Assembly (NCBI GenBank): GCA_964522165.1
Contig: CAZFVV010000013.1
Location: 7,482-71,481 of the forward strand
Direction of reading: 5' to 3'
Source: JABWBP01 sp964522165
GTDB taxonomy: Bacteria; Calditrichota; Calditrichia; RBG-13-44-9; J075
Length of the DNA stretch: 64,000 nucleotides
Part shown: positions 9,440 to 18,238 of the stretch, piece by piece
Layout of the letters: each line of letters begins with the position of its first letter
How positions within the stretch are numbered: position 1 is the stretch's first letter
Position numbers and translations under genes: made by a program
Notes under the pieces: generated by a model
The model's database searches: none
What the model saw: only the letters and a program-made list of their open reading frames with translations
What the model was told of the DNA's origin: nothing

Positions 9440-10573
9440 ATGCAGCTTTTCGTAAAAATTGCCACTGCGTTCCTCTTGCTGCTCCTGCTGGCGGCGTGTA
9501 ATGAAGAGATCGTTCCCCCGGAAGCGGCGCCGGAATTTGCCGTTGAAGGTTTCAAAACGCCGCGGCGCTTGAATGTGGGCAATCCGCGCGACTATGACGT
9601 GGCTTTCCGGGTAACCCATCCGCAAGAGGCGGCGGCGCTGGCGGAAGTAACCTTGCGATTTTTCGGCAGCGATCAAACCACCCTGCTGCTGGAACTGCCG
9701 TTATACGATGACGGCGGGTTTCTTTATCCCGGCGACCGCGATGTGATTGCGGGGGACGGGATTTTCACCAACCACTTCGTTTCCGACTCGCTGATTTTTC
9801 CCCTCGGCGCGGTTTTTATGCGGGCAACCGCCCTGGATAACGCGCAGCAGCGCGTGCAAAGCGGCTTCGTGGAAGCGCTGGCGCTAATCAACGCCCCGCC
9901 GCAATTGCTTGCGATTAACGCGCCGGATACCCTTTTCTCCGGCAGCCGGCCGCTGCTCTTCTCCGTAACGGTGCAGGACAGCAACGACATCGAAGACGTT
10001 GCCGGTGTTGCGCTGCGCTTAAAACGTGGCGGCAGTGAAATTGCATCTTACCTGCTGGAATTTCAATCCAAAACCGCGGCGGATAGCGGCATTTTCGGGG
10101 CGTTCGTCGATTCCACCCTGGCGGCGGAGAGATTGGGAGATTATACGTTGGAGTTCCAGGCAAGGGATGAGAGCGATGATTTATCGAATGTGCTTACGAA
10201 AGAAATATTTCTGGAAAATACCCCGCCTAGTATTTTCGACTTAGAATTGCCGGAAACTTTTCAAAGACCTTCATCGGGAGAAGATACTATCGAAGTGCGA
10301 ATTTCGGCAAACGATCCGCAGGGATTAGGCGACATCGATTCGGTCAAGTTTGTGGTTCAAAGAACCGGCGGGCTTCCTTCCACGATTCAAATGTTCGATG
10401 ACGGCGATTTCGCAAACCACCGGGATATTTTGGCGGGGGACGGCATTTATTCTCGCGGATTAACGGTATCGCCTCAAAGCACCCCGGGAATATTTTACTT
10501 TACCTTTAAGGCAATTGATAAAGTAAGCAATCAATCAACTACTATTACTGACTCTCTTGAGATATTGCCCTAA
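9440..10573 (+). CDS. Secreted lipoprotein with Ig-like domains
   Basis: The 377-residue product starts with a lipoprotein signal peptide: hydrophobic residues 8-17 and lipobox LAAC with Cys20. It should therefore be anchored in the envelope after lipidation. The mature part looks like three beta-sandwich (cadherin/Ig-like) modules. Two of them contain the pattern DDGG/DDGD, then GDGIF or GDGIY (near residues 94-110 and 322-340), as in choice-of-anchor domains of secreted proteins. No catalytic motif is visible. It lies 62 bases upstream of a predicted secreted propeller protein and close to sprA and the PorV-like genes, so it may be part of the same cell-surface system. No specific function can be assigned. 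Confidence 0.75.
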   Translation: MQLFVKIATAFLLLLLLAACNEEIVPPEAAPEFAVEGFKTPRRLNVGNPRDYDVAFRVTHPQEAAALAEVTLRFFGSDQTTLLLELPLYDDGGFLYPGDRDVIAGDGIFTNHFVSDSLIFPLGAVFMRATALDNAQQRVQSGFVEALALINAPPQLLAINAPDTLFSGSRPLLFSVTVQDSNDIEDVAGVALRLKRGGSEIASYLLEFQSKTAADSGIFGAFVDSTLAAERLGDYTLEFQARDESDDLSNVLTKEIFLENTPPSIFDLELPETFQRPSSGEDTIEVRISANDPQGLGDIDSVKFVVQRTGGLPSTIQMFDDGDFANHRDILAGDGIYSRGLTVSPQSTPGIFYFTFKAIDKVSNQSTTITDSLEILP

Positions 10574-10635
10574 GTGAACAGTAAATATGAAATGTGATAG
10601 TAGAAATTGTCGATTATCCATAAAACTTTCAGGAC

Positions 10636-12284
10636 ATGATAATGGCACTCCGGTTTATTTTAGGTATATTGCTATCCTCAATCGCACTTCACGCGCAGAT
10701 AACCTACACTTTCAAACTCAACGCCGCCGAGCCTGACCGCGGCGGCCTGGTGGGCAACGGTATCACCGATCTGTTCTGGAAAAACGGAACCCTCCACGTG
10801 GGCACCGGCTTCGGGCTAAGCGCCACGACGAACAACGGGGAAACCTGGATAAATTACACTCCCGCCCAATACGGCGGCGAGGGCGGTGTCTCCGCATTAG
10901 CCGTGGGGGAAGACGGCACTCTCTGGATCGCCGTCGCCTACGATACCACCGTGGAGAATGACCAGAATCTGCCCATCGGCGGCGGATTGCGCTATTTAGA
11001 GCCGGGCAGCACGGAGTGGAAATTCATTCCCCAGCCGATAGACGCCCGCGACGATACCGCCAACGGCAAGCGCCCCACCACCACCCGGGTGCAAAACGTC
11101 ACTTACGACGTCGCCGTGCGCGGCAGCGACGAGCTCTGGATCAGCAGCTTTGGCGGCGGGGTGCGCCGCTCCCTGGACCGCGGGCAGACCTGGGAGGTGA
11201 TTACCACCGACGGCCTGCCCTTCAGCGCGTTCGATTACCTCAATCACCGGGGATTTTCCGCTTTGGTGGATACCGGCGGCACGATTTGGATCGGCACGGC
11301 CGCGGGCATCAGCAAATCCACCGACGCCGGGCAGAGTTGGCAGCGCTTCACCCATACCAATCAAAACCAGCCGATTTCCGGCAACTTTGTCATCGGCCTG
11401 TTCCACAATCCTTACGATAACAGCATCTGGGCTACCACCATCCGCGCCACCGGGGAGACGGAGTTCAACGCGGTCAGCAAAACCGCTAATGGCGGGTTGA
11501 GCTGGACCCTTCACCTGGTGGATGAGCTTTCCGACGGCACTTTTGTGCGTTACATGGCGTTTTACGACTCCGCGGTGTACGCCGCCACCGAGAAAGGGGT
11601 TTATAAATCCATTGACGAGGGGCAGACCTGGCTGCTGCTCCCCCCGGTGCGCGACCGCGAGAGCGGGGAAGGGCTTTACACCAGCACCTTTTACTCCGTG
11701 GCCACTTCCCCGGCCGGCGCGCCGTTTCACCGCTTGTGGGTGGGTTCCGCGGACGGGCTGGGGACCACCGCTAACAACGGGTATGATTGGACGGTTTTCC
11801 GCAGCTTTGTGAGCACCCGGGAGCGCACAGATCCGGCGGTCTATGCCTACCCCAATCCCTATTCCCCGCTGCACGACGACCGCCCCTGCCGCTTTCAGTT
11901 CCACGTCGCCGCCGCTGCGGAAGTTAACATCGACATTTTCAACTTTGCCATGGAGAAAGTGAACACCCTGCGCGGGCAAACCGGCTCCCCGGAAAGCGGC
12001 GGCGCCGACCGTTCCCTCACCTGGGACGGCAAAGACAACAACGGCCGGCTGGTGGACAACGGCATCTATTTCTTCCGCGCCAANNNNNNNNNNNNNNNNN
12101 NNNNNNNNNNNNNNNNNNNNNNNNNNNNNNNNNNNNNNNNNNNNNNNNNNNNNNNNNNNNNNNNNNNNNNNNNNNNNNNNNNNGCAAAGACAACAACGGC
12201 CGGCTGGTGGACAACGGCATCTATTTCTTCCGCGCCAATGTGGGCGGCAAAGTGACCTGGGGAAAGGTGGCGATTATCAATTAA
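10636..12284 (+). CDS. Secreted propeller protein with FlgD/T9SS-like C-terminal domain (spans assembly gap)
   Basis: The product begins with a signal peptide (FILGILLSSIALHAQ), then a beta-propeller of about six BNR/VPS10-like repeats (motifs such as TNNGETW, SLDRGQTW, STDAGQSW, SIDEGQTW). A FlgD-like domain follows, starting YAYPNPYSP and resembling T9SS sorting domains. The gene crosses a run of 100 N at 12084-12183 flanked on both sides by the same 55 bases. If these are overlapped once, the frame continues as RANVGGKVTWGKVAIIN to the stop TAA at 12282-12284. That gives 497 residues with a normal C-terminus. Read literally through the N run, the frame is wrong after the gap. This protein is likely a cargo of the SprA/PorV secretion system. 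Confidence 0.8.
12029..12238. other. Scaffold gap (100 N) between exact 55-bp duplicate flanks
   Basis: Bases 12029-12083 and 12184-12238 are identical over 55 bases, and exactly 100 N lie between them. This is the pattern left when two contigs that overlap by one k-mer are scaffolded rather than merged. The true sequence probably has one copy and no gap, because joining restores the reading frame of the propeller gene. Confidence 0.9.
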
Positions 12285-12306
12285 CCTTGCGCGAGGGAGG
12301 AGCCAT

Positions 12307-13299
12307 ATGGATTGGGATAATGCCTGGAAAGAAGTTCTGACCCATTTGTTCAAGGAATTTTTGCAGTTTTTCTTTCCCCGGATTTATCGCGAGGTTGATT
12401 TCTCCCGCGGCTATGTATTTCTGGACAAGGAACTGGCGAAAATCATCAAAACCGCCAATATCGGGGCGCGGATTGTCGATAAATTAGCAAAGGTGTACCT
12501 GAAAAATGGCGAAGAGAAGTGGCTGCTCATTCACATCGAAGTGCAAAGTTACCGGGATGAGAATTTCGCCGAGCGGATGTTCATTTACAATTACCGGATT
12601 TACGACCGCTATCGCCGGGAGGTGATCAGCCTGGCGCTATTGGCGGACGCCGATGAAACCTATCGACCGGGGCAATTTCGCATCGCTCGTTGGGGATTTG
12701 AGTGTAAATTCAAGTTCCCGGTCATTAAGCTGCTCGATTACCGTGATAAATTTGAGGCGCTCAGGGGCAAAAAAAATCCCTTCGCAATGGTATTGCGAGG
12801 TTATTTGAAAACCCTTGATACTATTGGAAACGACCAGGAACGATTTTCCTGGAAAAAGCGCTTCCTGATGGAATTATACCGCAGCGGGATGAACCGGGAA
12901 ACCATTTTAGGGGTTTACAAATTTATCGACTGGGTAATGGAATTACCGGAGGAGTTGGAAGAGAAGATATTAGATGAAACTCACGAAACCGAGGAGGAAA
13001 AAACCATGTCGGTATTGACAACCGCCGAAAAAAGGGGGCATAAGAAAGGCTTAGAGCAAGGCTTAGAGCAAGGCTTAGAGCAAGGTTTAGAACAAGGAAT
13101 TCGTGAAGGAATTTACCCGGCCATTGCCGATCTTTTGGAAATCAAATTCGGTTTTTCGGGCCTGGCGCTGATGGATGAGGTAAAACAGGTCTCCGATATC
13201 GAGATGTTGAACAAGATTCGTCTGGTGTTCAAAAACGCCGCCACGCTTGCAGAAGCGCAAGAGGCGCTAAAAAAACTATTATCGGATAAGAAAGAATAG
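12307..13299 (+). CDS. Rpn/YhgA-family PD-(D/E)XK nuclease (recombination-promoting nuclease or transposase-like)
   Basis: The 330-residue product matches the Rpn/YhgA family of PD-(D/E)XK nucleases, which promote RecA-independent recombination. The core motif is visible as an aspartate near residue 30 (REVDFSRG), then LLIHIEVQ at about residues 76-83. The segment FAERMFIYNYRIYDRY that follows is typical. Near residue 245 there is a tandem GLEQ repeat encoded by a 12-base unit at about 13048-13097; such repeats are frequent and length-variable in this family. A GAGGGAGG ribosome binding site precedes the ATG. The gene sits between a predicted T9SS cargo and two PorV-like genes, so it looks like an insertion into a secretion locus. 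It is probably autonomous and unrelated to its neighbours. Confidence 0.8.
   Translation: MDWDNAWKEVLTHLFKEFLQFFFPRIYREVDFSRGYVFLDKELAKIIKTANIGARIVDKLAKVYLKNGEEKWLLIHIEVQSYRDENFAERMFIYNYRIYDRYRREVISLALLADADETYRPGQFRIARWGFECKFKFPVIKLLDYRDKFEALRGKKNPFAMVLRGYLKTLDTIGNDQERFSWKKRFLMELYRSGMNRETILGVYKFIDWVMELPEELEEKILDETHETEEEKTMSVLTTAEKRGHKKGLEQGLEQGLEQGLEQGIREGIYPAIADLLEIKFGFSGLALMDEVKQVSDIEMLNKIRLVFKNAATLAEAQEALKKLLSDKKE
13048..13097 (+). repeat. 12-bp in-frame tandem repeat encoding GLEQ
   Basis: About four copies of GGCTTAGAGCAA-type units encode GLEQ in the C-terminal third of the Rpn-like protein. The last copy is diverged. The unit is a multiple of three, so copy-number change would keep the frame. 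Confidence 0.85.
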
Positions 13300-13310
13300 G
13301 ACACTCTTCG

Positions 13311-14288
13311 ATGTTGCATTCTCGTCGATTCTCAATACTATTGCTGATTCTTGTTTCCAGCGGCGCGTTTGCCGAAGGCAACGGCGGTTTCTCCGGCGCT
13401 TTTCTGCGCGTCGGCTTAGGCGCCCGGGCGATGGCCATGGGCAACGCCCAGGTGGCCACCGCGGATCACGGTTATGGCATGTATTACAATCCCGCGGCGC
13501 TGCCGAACCTGGAGAAACGCTATTTCTCGCTCTCCTACAGCAACATGTCCCTGGATCGCAAATTCAACTACATTGGCTTTTCCCTGCCTTTGGCGCCGGT
13601 TGCAGGAGCGTCGATCGGGTGGATCAACAGCGGGGTAGGGGATTTGCGGGCCTATAGTTCCACCGGGCAGGACGTGGGCGAGATCGATCACGGCCTCAAT
13701 GCCATTTACGCCGCCTTCGCCCTGAAAATCATCGCCCTGGTTCAGCAAGAAAAGAAGCTGCTGAACGTGCCGGCCGATTTGGTCAGCGTGGGCATTGCGG
13801 TCAAATATCTTCGCGAAAGCCTGGATGATAATGAAGATTTCAATTACAGCGGCAAGGGCTTCGGGGTCGATTTGGGAATCTTGCTGAAGCCGCATCCGCG
13901 CCTGGCGCTCGGTTATCAAGTAAAAGATATCAATGGCAGTTTGAGCTCCAACACCAACGATATTTTTGAGCGCGGCTCGGATCTGGACAACAGTTTTCCC
14001 CTGACCCAAAAGGCAGGATTGTTCTATCACACCCCTTTGAACTGGTTGAGCGTGGCCTACGATTTCGAGTGGAGCAACAAAGGAGAAGAGAAGCACCACA
14101 TAGGGGCGGAATTAAGCAGTAAGATCGCTTTTGGGCGATTCGGCTACGACAACGACCACTTCACTATAGGCGGGGGGCTGCAATTCCACGCTTACAAAAA
14201 ACTCTCCATGACCCTCGACTACGCGTTCGTGGATGACGTGGAAGACGAAGGCATCAGCCACGTCTTCTCCTGGCAGTTTTTGTTTTAG
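13311..14288 (+). CDS. PorV/PorQ-family outer-membrane protein
   Basis: The 325-residue product has a signal peptide (ILLLILVSSGAFA-type) followed by GGFSGAFLRVGLGARAMAMG. That is the hallmark of PorV/PorQ (UPF0164) beta-barrels: a glycine-rich 'G-RA-MG-A' motif, then YYNPAALPNL. In type IX secretion PorV binds cargo and shuttles it from SprA to the attachment complex. The C-terminus ends in aromatic WQFLF, as expected of an outer-membrane barrel. It is followed 51 bases later by a paralogue. It starts only 11 bases after the Rpn-like gene, with a weak ribosome binding site. Whether it works with SprA here is inferred from proximity. Confidence 0.8.
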   Translation: MLHSRRFSILLLILVSSGAFAEGNGGFSGAFLRVGLGARAMAMGNAQVATADHGYGMYYNPAALPNLEKRYFSLSYSNMSLDRKFNYIGFSLPLAPVAGASIGWINSGVGDLRAYSSTGQDVGEIDHGLNAIYAAFALKIIALVQQEKKLLNVPADLVSVGIAVKYLRESLDDNEDFNYSGKGFGVDLGILLKPHPRLALGYQVKDINGSLSSNTNDIFERGSDLDNSFPLTQKAGLFYHTPLNWLSVAYDFEWSNKGEEKHHIGAELSSKIAFGRFGYDNDHFTIGGGLQFHAYKKLSMTLDYAFVDDVEDEGISHVFSWQFLF

Positions 14289-14339
14289 GTTAACCGCGAA
14301 TTACGCGAATAATGTATGGATTCAATCAAGGAATGAATA

Positions 14340-15251
14340 ATGAAGCTCTTCAAGAAATTGTTGTGGTTTCTGATAATTAGTAGTCCAGTGGCGCTAACTG
14401 CTGCGGAGAATGAGGGCAAGGCCGGGCTGGCGTTTTTGAAGGTGGGAGTGGACGCCCGCGCATCCGGCATGGGGGAAGCCTACACCGCTGCCTCCAATAA
14501 CGCATTTGCCACGTATTGGAATCCCGCCGGGTTGATGGGCGCCAGCCGCTCCAACGTGGTGTTCATGCACAATGAATGGCTCTTCGACGTGAACGGGGAG
14601 TTCGGGGCGCTGCAATTCCGCTCCAACCAATCCAGCCTGGCCTTCCACGTGTACAGTTTTAACGTGGGTGACATCGAAGTGCGCAGCATTCCCAGCGACA
14701 TGCCCCTGGAAACCACCGGGGCGAATTATCTCTCCGCCGGGGTATCTTACGCCCGCTCCCTTAGCCAAAACCTGGACGCCGGTCTTACCGTGAAATACCT
14801 CTATGAAAAAATATTCTTTGAGTCCGCCGGCGGTTTTGCTGCGGACCTGGGGTTGCTTTACAGAGGATTGCTCCCCAACCTGACCCTGGGGGGCACAATC
14901 CAAAACCTGGGCAAAATGGGCGAATTCAAGGATGAAGCCACCACCCTGCCGAAAATTGCCCGCCTGGGCGCGCAGTATGCTTTCCCCCAGGCTCTCGGCC
15001 CGGCGAAATTATTGCTGGCCGCCGACCTGGTGAAACCTTTTGACGAGAACCTGCGCGGCCACTTCGGCGCCGAAGCCGGCTTGTGGAAACAACTGATGCT
15101 GCGTTTCGGATACATGGCCGGTTACGAGAGCCGTAGCTTCAGCGCCGGGCTGGGGATTCGCAAATCCTTCATCCAGCTCGATTACAGCTACAGCCCCTTC
15201 CAGGATGACCTGGGCGACGGGCATCGATTCTCCCTCTACCTGGCGCTGTAA
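14340..15251 (+). CDS. PorV/PorQ-family outer-membrane protein (second paralogue)
   Basis: The 303-residue product has a signal peptide ending near ALTAAE, then LKVGVDARASGMGEAYTA and YWNPAGLMG, the same pattern as its upstream neighbour. The rest alternates like a beta-barrel and ends with FSLYLAL. The two are distant paralogues, because the sequences share only the family motifs. Family members act as outer-membrane shuttle or porin-like proteins of type IX secretion. A CGCGAAT-type short repeat (about 14292-14311) lies in the 51-base gap upstream. Confidence 0.8.
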   Translation: MKLFKKLLWFLIISSPVALTAAENEGKAGLAFLKVGVDARASGMGEAYTAASNNAFATYWNPAGLMGASRSNVVFMHNEWLFDVNGEFGALQFRSNQSSLAFHVYSFNVGDIEVRSIPSDMPLETTGANYLSAGVSYARSLSQNLDAGLTVKYLYEKIFFESAGGFAADLGLLYRGLLPNLTLGGTIQNLGKMGEFKDEATTLPKIARLGAQYAFPQALGPAKLLLAADLVKPFDENLRGHFGAEAGLWKQLMLRFGYMAGYESRSFSAGLGIRKSFIQLDYSYSPFQDDLGDGHRFSLYLAL

Positions 15252-15308
15252 ATACATTCGGTAAGGGTTTCACCCGAGATTTATTATCTTTTCCAAAGGA
15301 GCCCCCTT

Positions 15309-15388
15309 GTGTTCAGGTGTTCTGGTGCTCGTGTAACTTGAATCCGTTTGGCCTTGAAATACATGAACACTCGAACACCCCAACTCAC
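15309..15388. repeat. Inverted octamer array, GTGTTCNN class
   Basis: The left arm (15309-15333) has 8-bp units GTGTTCAG, GTGTTCTG and GTGCTCGT. The right arm (15365-15388) has GAACACTC, GAACACCC and CAACTCAC, the reverse-complement type. The arms bracket 31 bases immediately upstream of the ABC permease gene. The period here is 8, not 7. Confidence 0.75.
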
Positions 15389-15390
15389 AA

Positions 15391-16451
15391 ATGTTTCCAA
15401 TGTCCGCAAATCCAACCCCTGCCATAACGACCCCGCAACCGGCAGTTTCTATCTGGAGATCGGTGCTGGGGCGGGTTTTGCGCAATCCCCTGGGAATTTT
15501 CGGCCTGGTAATCGNNNNNNNNNNNNNNNNNNNNNNNNNNNNNNNNNNNNNNNNNNNNNNNNNNNNNNNNNNNNNNNNNNNNNNNNNNNNNNNNNNNNNN
15601 NNNNNNNNNNNNNNTCGGTGCTGGGGCGGGTTTTGCGCAATCCCCTGGGAATTTTCGGCCTGGTAATCGTAACGCTCGCGATTCTGGCCGCGCTCTTCGC
15701 TCCCCGGCTTGCGCCCTTCGATCCTTACCAGCAAATTTTGCCGGATCGGTTGAGAGGCCCTTCTTCCGCGCATTTTATGGGGCAGGATGACCTGGGGCGG
15801 GACATCCTCAGCCGGGTAATCTTCGGAACCCGGGTGTCGCTCAAGGTGGGATTTATTACCGTGGCGGTGAGCGCCCTGGTGGGGATGCTGGTGGGGGCGA
15901 TTGCCGGGTACTTAGGCGGCTGGGTGGATGAAATCCTCATGCGCCTTACCGACGTGCTGCTCGCCTTCCCGGGCATTTTGCTGGCGATTGCCATCATGGC
16001 GATTCTGGAACCCAGCTTCAACAACGTATTGATTGCCCTGTGCATTGTGGGATGGAAAGGGTATGCCCGGCTGGTGCGCGGCGAAGTGCTCAAAGAAAAA
16101 GAGAAAGAATACGTGCAGGCGGCCCGGGCGTTAGGATACTCGCGAACCCGCATCATCGTCTTTCACCTGCTTCCCAATACCCTCAACCCGGTGTTCGTCA
16201 TGGCCACCCTGGGCATTGCCGGTATGATCATCTCCGAAGCCGGGTTGTCCTTTTTAGGGCTGGGAACCCAACCTCCCACTCCCAGTTGGGGCGGGATGCT
16301 CTCCGACGGAACCAATTACTTCTGGGAAGCCCCCCACATGACTGTTTTCCCCGGCCTGGCGATCATGATTCTGGTGTTAGGATTCTCCTTCCTCGGCGAC
16401 GCTCTCCGCGATGCGTTGGACCCGCATATCAAATACTATTCGGAAAGCTAA
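15391..16451 (+). CDS. Oligopeptide/dipeptide ABC transporter permease, DppC/OppC type (spans assembly gap)
   Basis: This is an inner-membrane permease of a peptide-type ABC importer. A 100-N gap at 15515-15614 is flanked on each side by the same 55 bases. Overlapping these once gives one frame starting MFPMSANP and continuing GIFGLVIVTLAILAAL, 301 residues in all, the normal DppC length. Five to six membrane segments are visible. The motif GQDDLGRDILSRVIFGTR near residue 75 is characteristic of the family, and the EAA-type loop is EYVQAARALGYSRTRI. The C-terminus DALRDALDP is typical. No DppB, DppD or binding protein is adjacent; an OppF-like ATPase lies 31 kb away. An upstream start in another frame is an artefact of the gap. 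Confidence 0.88.
15460..15669. other. Scaffold gap (100 N) between exact 55-bp duplicate flanks
   Basis: Bases 15460-15514 and 15615-15669 are identical, with exactly 100 N between them. The overlap length of 55 is the same as at the first gap. Collapsing the duplicate restores the permease reading frame, so the gap is probably artificial. Confidence 0.9.
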
Positions 16452-16564
16452 ACGCCGTTCGGCAGTTTTCCCATCCAATCAAATATAAATTTGACTTTCC
16501 GGCTTTCGTTAAGTATTATTTCAACGCTTTATGATAATATTCAGATTTTCGGAGAATTCCGGCA

Positions 16565-17491
16565 ATGATAACGTCCATCGAAATCGAAAATTATAAATCC
16601 ATCGTCAAAGCCTCCATTCAGTTAGCCCCATTTACCCTGCTAATTGGGACAAACGGAAGCGGCAAATCGAATTTTCTGCAGTTGTTGAGGCAGGTTTCGA
16701 TTCTACGGGTGGGTGGAGGTGTTCTCGAAAAACATATAAATCATCAAACGTCTTTACAGAGATTCATACTTAAAAATCATCTTGGACAATTACATGACAT
16801 TCGAGATGGTCAGATAACTTCCCGCGGCTTAAAAAAGGAACTCAAAAATGTTAAGGTCTTTTCTCTAAATCCTGAGCACGTTGGCCAGCCCGAGCAACTC
16901 GTGCCCAATCCCACCGTTCGGGAAACGGGAGAGGGCGTGGTGCAGGTATTGGATGCCTTGAAAACCGGGGACCGGGAAGATTTATTCGAGTTGATCGAAA
17001 GAAGATTGCAGGAATATGTGCCGGAGATCGAAAAGCTGAGCTTTGTGCCGGGACAGCAGCAAAAACAATTACAGGTGCGGGAAAAACATCTCAACAAACC
17101 GCTTCCGGTCAGCCAATTATCCGACGGAACCAAATTGGTGCTGATGATCCTCACCATTCTCTACCAGGAAAATCCCCCCACCATGGCGTGCATCGAAGAG
17201 ATAGACCGGGGGATGCACCCCCGTTTGCTGGAAAAGGTCGTGCAGCTCTGCTTCGATATGTCCCGGCAGGAAGGAATGCCGCAGATTATCGCCACCACCC
17301 ATAATCCTTACCTGGTCGATCAATTCAAAGGGCATGAGGAGGCGGTAATCATCGTAGAAAAAAAGGACGGGCAGACGATTTTCACCTCTTTGGCGGAGCG
17401 GATCACGCACCTGAAACCGGAAGAGGAGGACCCCCTCGGCCAACTCTGGTTCTCCGGGTTTGTCGGGGGAGTGCCGGTGGAAGGAGCTTAG
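16565..17491 (+). CDS. AAA/ABC-type ATPase (AAA_21, OLD-like), first gene of ATPase-TOPRIM pair
   Basis: The 308-residue protein has a Walker A motif GTNGSGKS at residues 28-35 and an ABC-like signature LSDGT near residue 189. A Walker B motif with catalytic glutamate, CIEEIDRGMHP, lies near residue 213, and the switch histidine is in TTHNP. The N-terminus ITSIEIENYKSI is the usual start of RecF/SMC/OLD-like ATPases. No nuclease domain is fused. The gene ends two bases before the next one, a TOPRIM-type protein whose ribosome binding site lies inside this gene's end, so the two are surely co-translated. ATPase plus TOPRIM pairs include OLD-class and PARIS-type anti-phage systems. A defence role is inferred from this architecture, not proven. 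Confidence 0.8.
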   Translation: MITSIEIENYKSIVKASIQLAPFTLLIGTNGSGKSNFLQLLRQVSILRVGGGVLEKHINHQTSLQRFILKNHLGQLHDIRDGQITSRGLKKELKNVKVFSLNPEHVGQPEQLVPNPTVRETGEGVVQVLDALKTGDREDLFELIERRLQEYVPEIEKLSFVPGQQQKQLQVREKHLNKPLPVSQLSDGTKLVLMILTILYQENPPTMACIEEIDRGMHPRLLEKVVQLCFDMSRQEGMPQIIATTHNPYLVDQFKGHEEAVIIVEKKDGQTIFTSLAERITHLKPEEEDPLGQLWFSGFVGGVPVEGA

Positions 17492-17493
17492 GA

Positions 17494-18177
17494 TTGGCGG
17501 ATAACTTCATATACATCCTCTCGGAAGACGATATTGATGACATGTTCTATAACCTCTGCGTGGAGAAGCTAAAGGGAGAGACGTATAAACTGGTTCCCCG
17601 CCGGCTCCGCCGGGGCGGGGGCGTTTCCCAGGTCAGAAGATACTTGCCAATCCTTTTGAAAGACATCTTACATAGCGGCGAAGTCGAAAACACGTTTTTT
17701 GTGATCGCCCTTGACAATGATCGCAGCCCGGCGCACCCCGCTCACCACCCCATACCCCATATTGCCAAATTGCCGAAAACTGAACGTCGGAAAGCCTGCC
17801 GGTTTTGCGAATTGGAAAAAACCGCCCACGATGTTTTAGGGCCGGACAGGAACGCCTGGCCTGTTAAAGGGGCGATAGCGGTGCCGGTGCAAATGTTAGA
17901 AAGCTGGCTGCTGCTGATTTCTAACCCTGAAGAGTATGGGAACGAAGCCTCCCTGCCTTTATTTGCCTTGAAATCCATGCCGCTGGCAAAAACATATTAC
18001 GCCCCGCGGGAGCCGGAAAATCAATTGAAGGATCTGGCCGGAATCGAAAAACGAAAATCGGGACTTGCTTCGATGGAAGACTTCTGCTTGCATTGTATCG
18101 AGCAACTGTCCCCTGATGAATTGGCCTCCCTTTCGCCCAGCTTTTCTCTGTTTCAAAACCAGGTTGACGCCTGGTAA
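17494..18177 (+). CDS. TOPRIM/DUF4276-like protein, partner of upstream ATPase
   Basis: The 227-residue protein probably starts at a TTG, eight bases after the GGAG ribosome binding site at 17483-17486. It has the outline of a stand-alone TOPRIM nuclease: an acidic motif ILSEDDIDD near residue 10, the metal-binding DxD in VIALDNDRSP near residue 73, and MLESWLL near residue 135, which resembles DUF4276 proteins. The central segment has CRFCELEK, a possible metal-binding cysteine pair. A TOPRIM protein with an AAA ATPase would form an OLD-like nuclease complex acting on DNA or RNA. The assignment to a particular family is uncertain; the tight coupling to the ATPase is clear. Confidence 0.65.
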   Translation: MADNFIYILSEDDIDDMFYNLCVEKLKGETYKLVPRRLRRGGGVSQVRRYLPILLKDILHSGEVENTFFVIALDNDRSPAHPAHHPIPHIAKLPKTERRKACRFCELEKTAHDVLGPDRNAWPVKGAIAVPVQMLESWLLLISNPEEYGNEASLPLFALKSMPLAKTYYAPREPENQLKDLAGIEKRKSGLASMEDFCLHCIEQLSPDELASLSPSFSLFQNQVDAW

Positions 18178-18193
18178 ATACGTTACCTTCTAC

Positions 18194-18228
18194 TTAAACA
18201 CCGAAACACTTAAACACCAAAACACGAA
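18194..18228. repeat. Octamer array, AAACAC class
   Basis: Four 8-bp units (TTAAACAC, CGAAACAC, TTAAACAC, CAAAACAC) followed by GAA lie just before the RNase HI gene. The array resembles the right arm of the octamer array at 15309-15388. It would be translated if the upstream frame were used as the gene start, which I reject. Confidence 0.8.
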
Positions 18229-18238
18229 TTTCTTGATC

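Noticed and set aside
10996..11979. Long minus-strand open frame (327 codons) opposite the propeller gene
   Set aside because: It is antisense to clear BNR repeats and shows no recognisable motif.
15348..15514. Upstream start for the ABC permease in another frame
   Set aside because: It arises only because the N gap and the duplicated 55 bases shift the frame; merging gives a clean frame from 15391.
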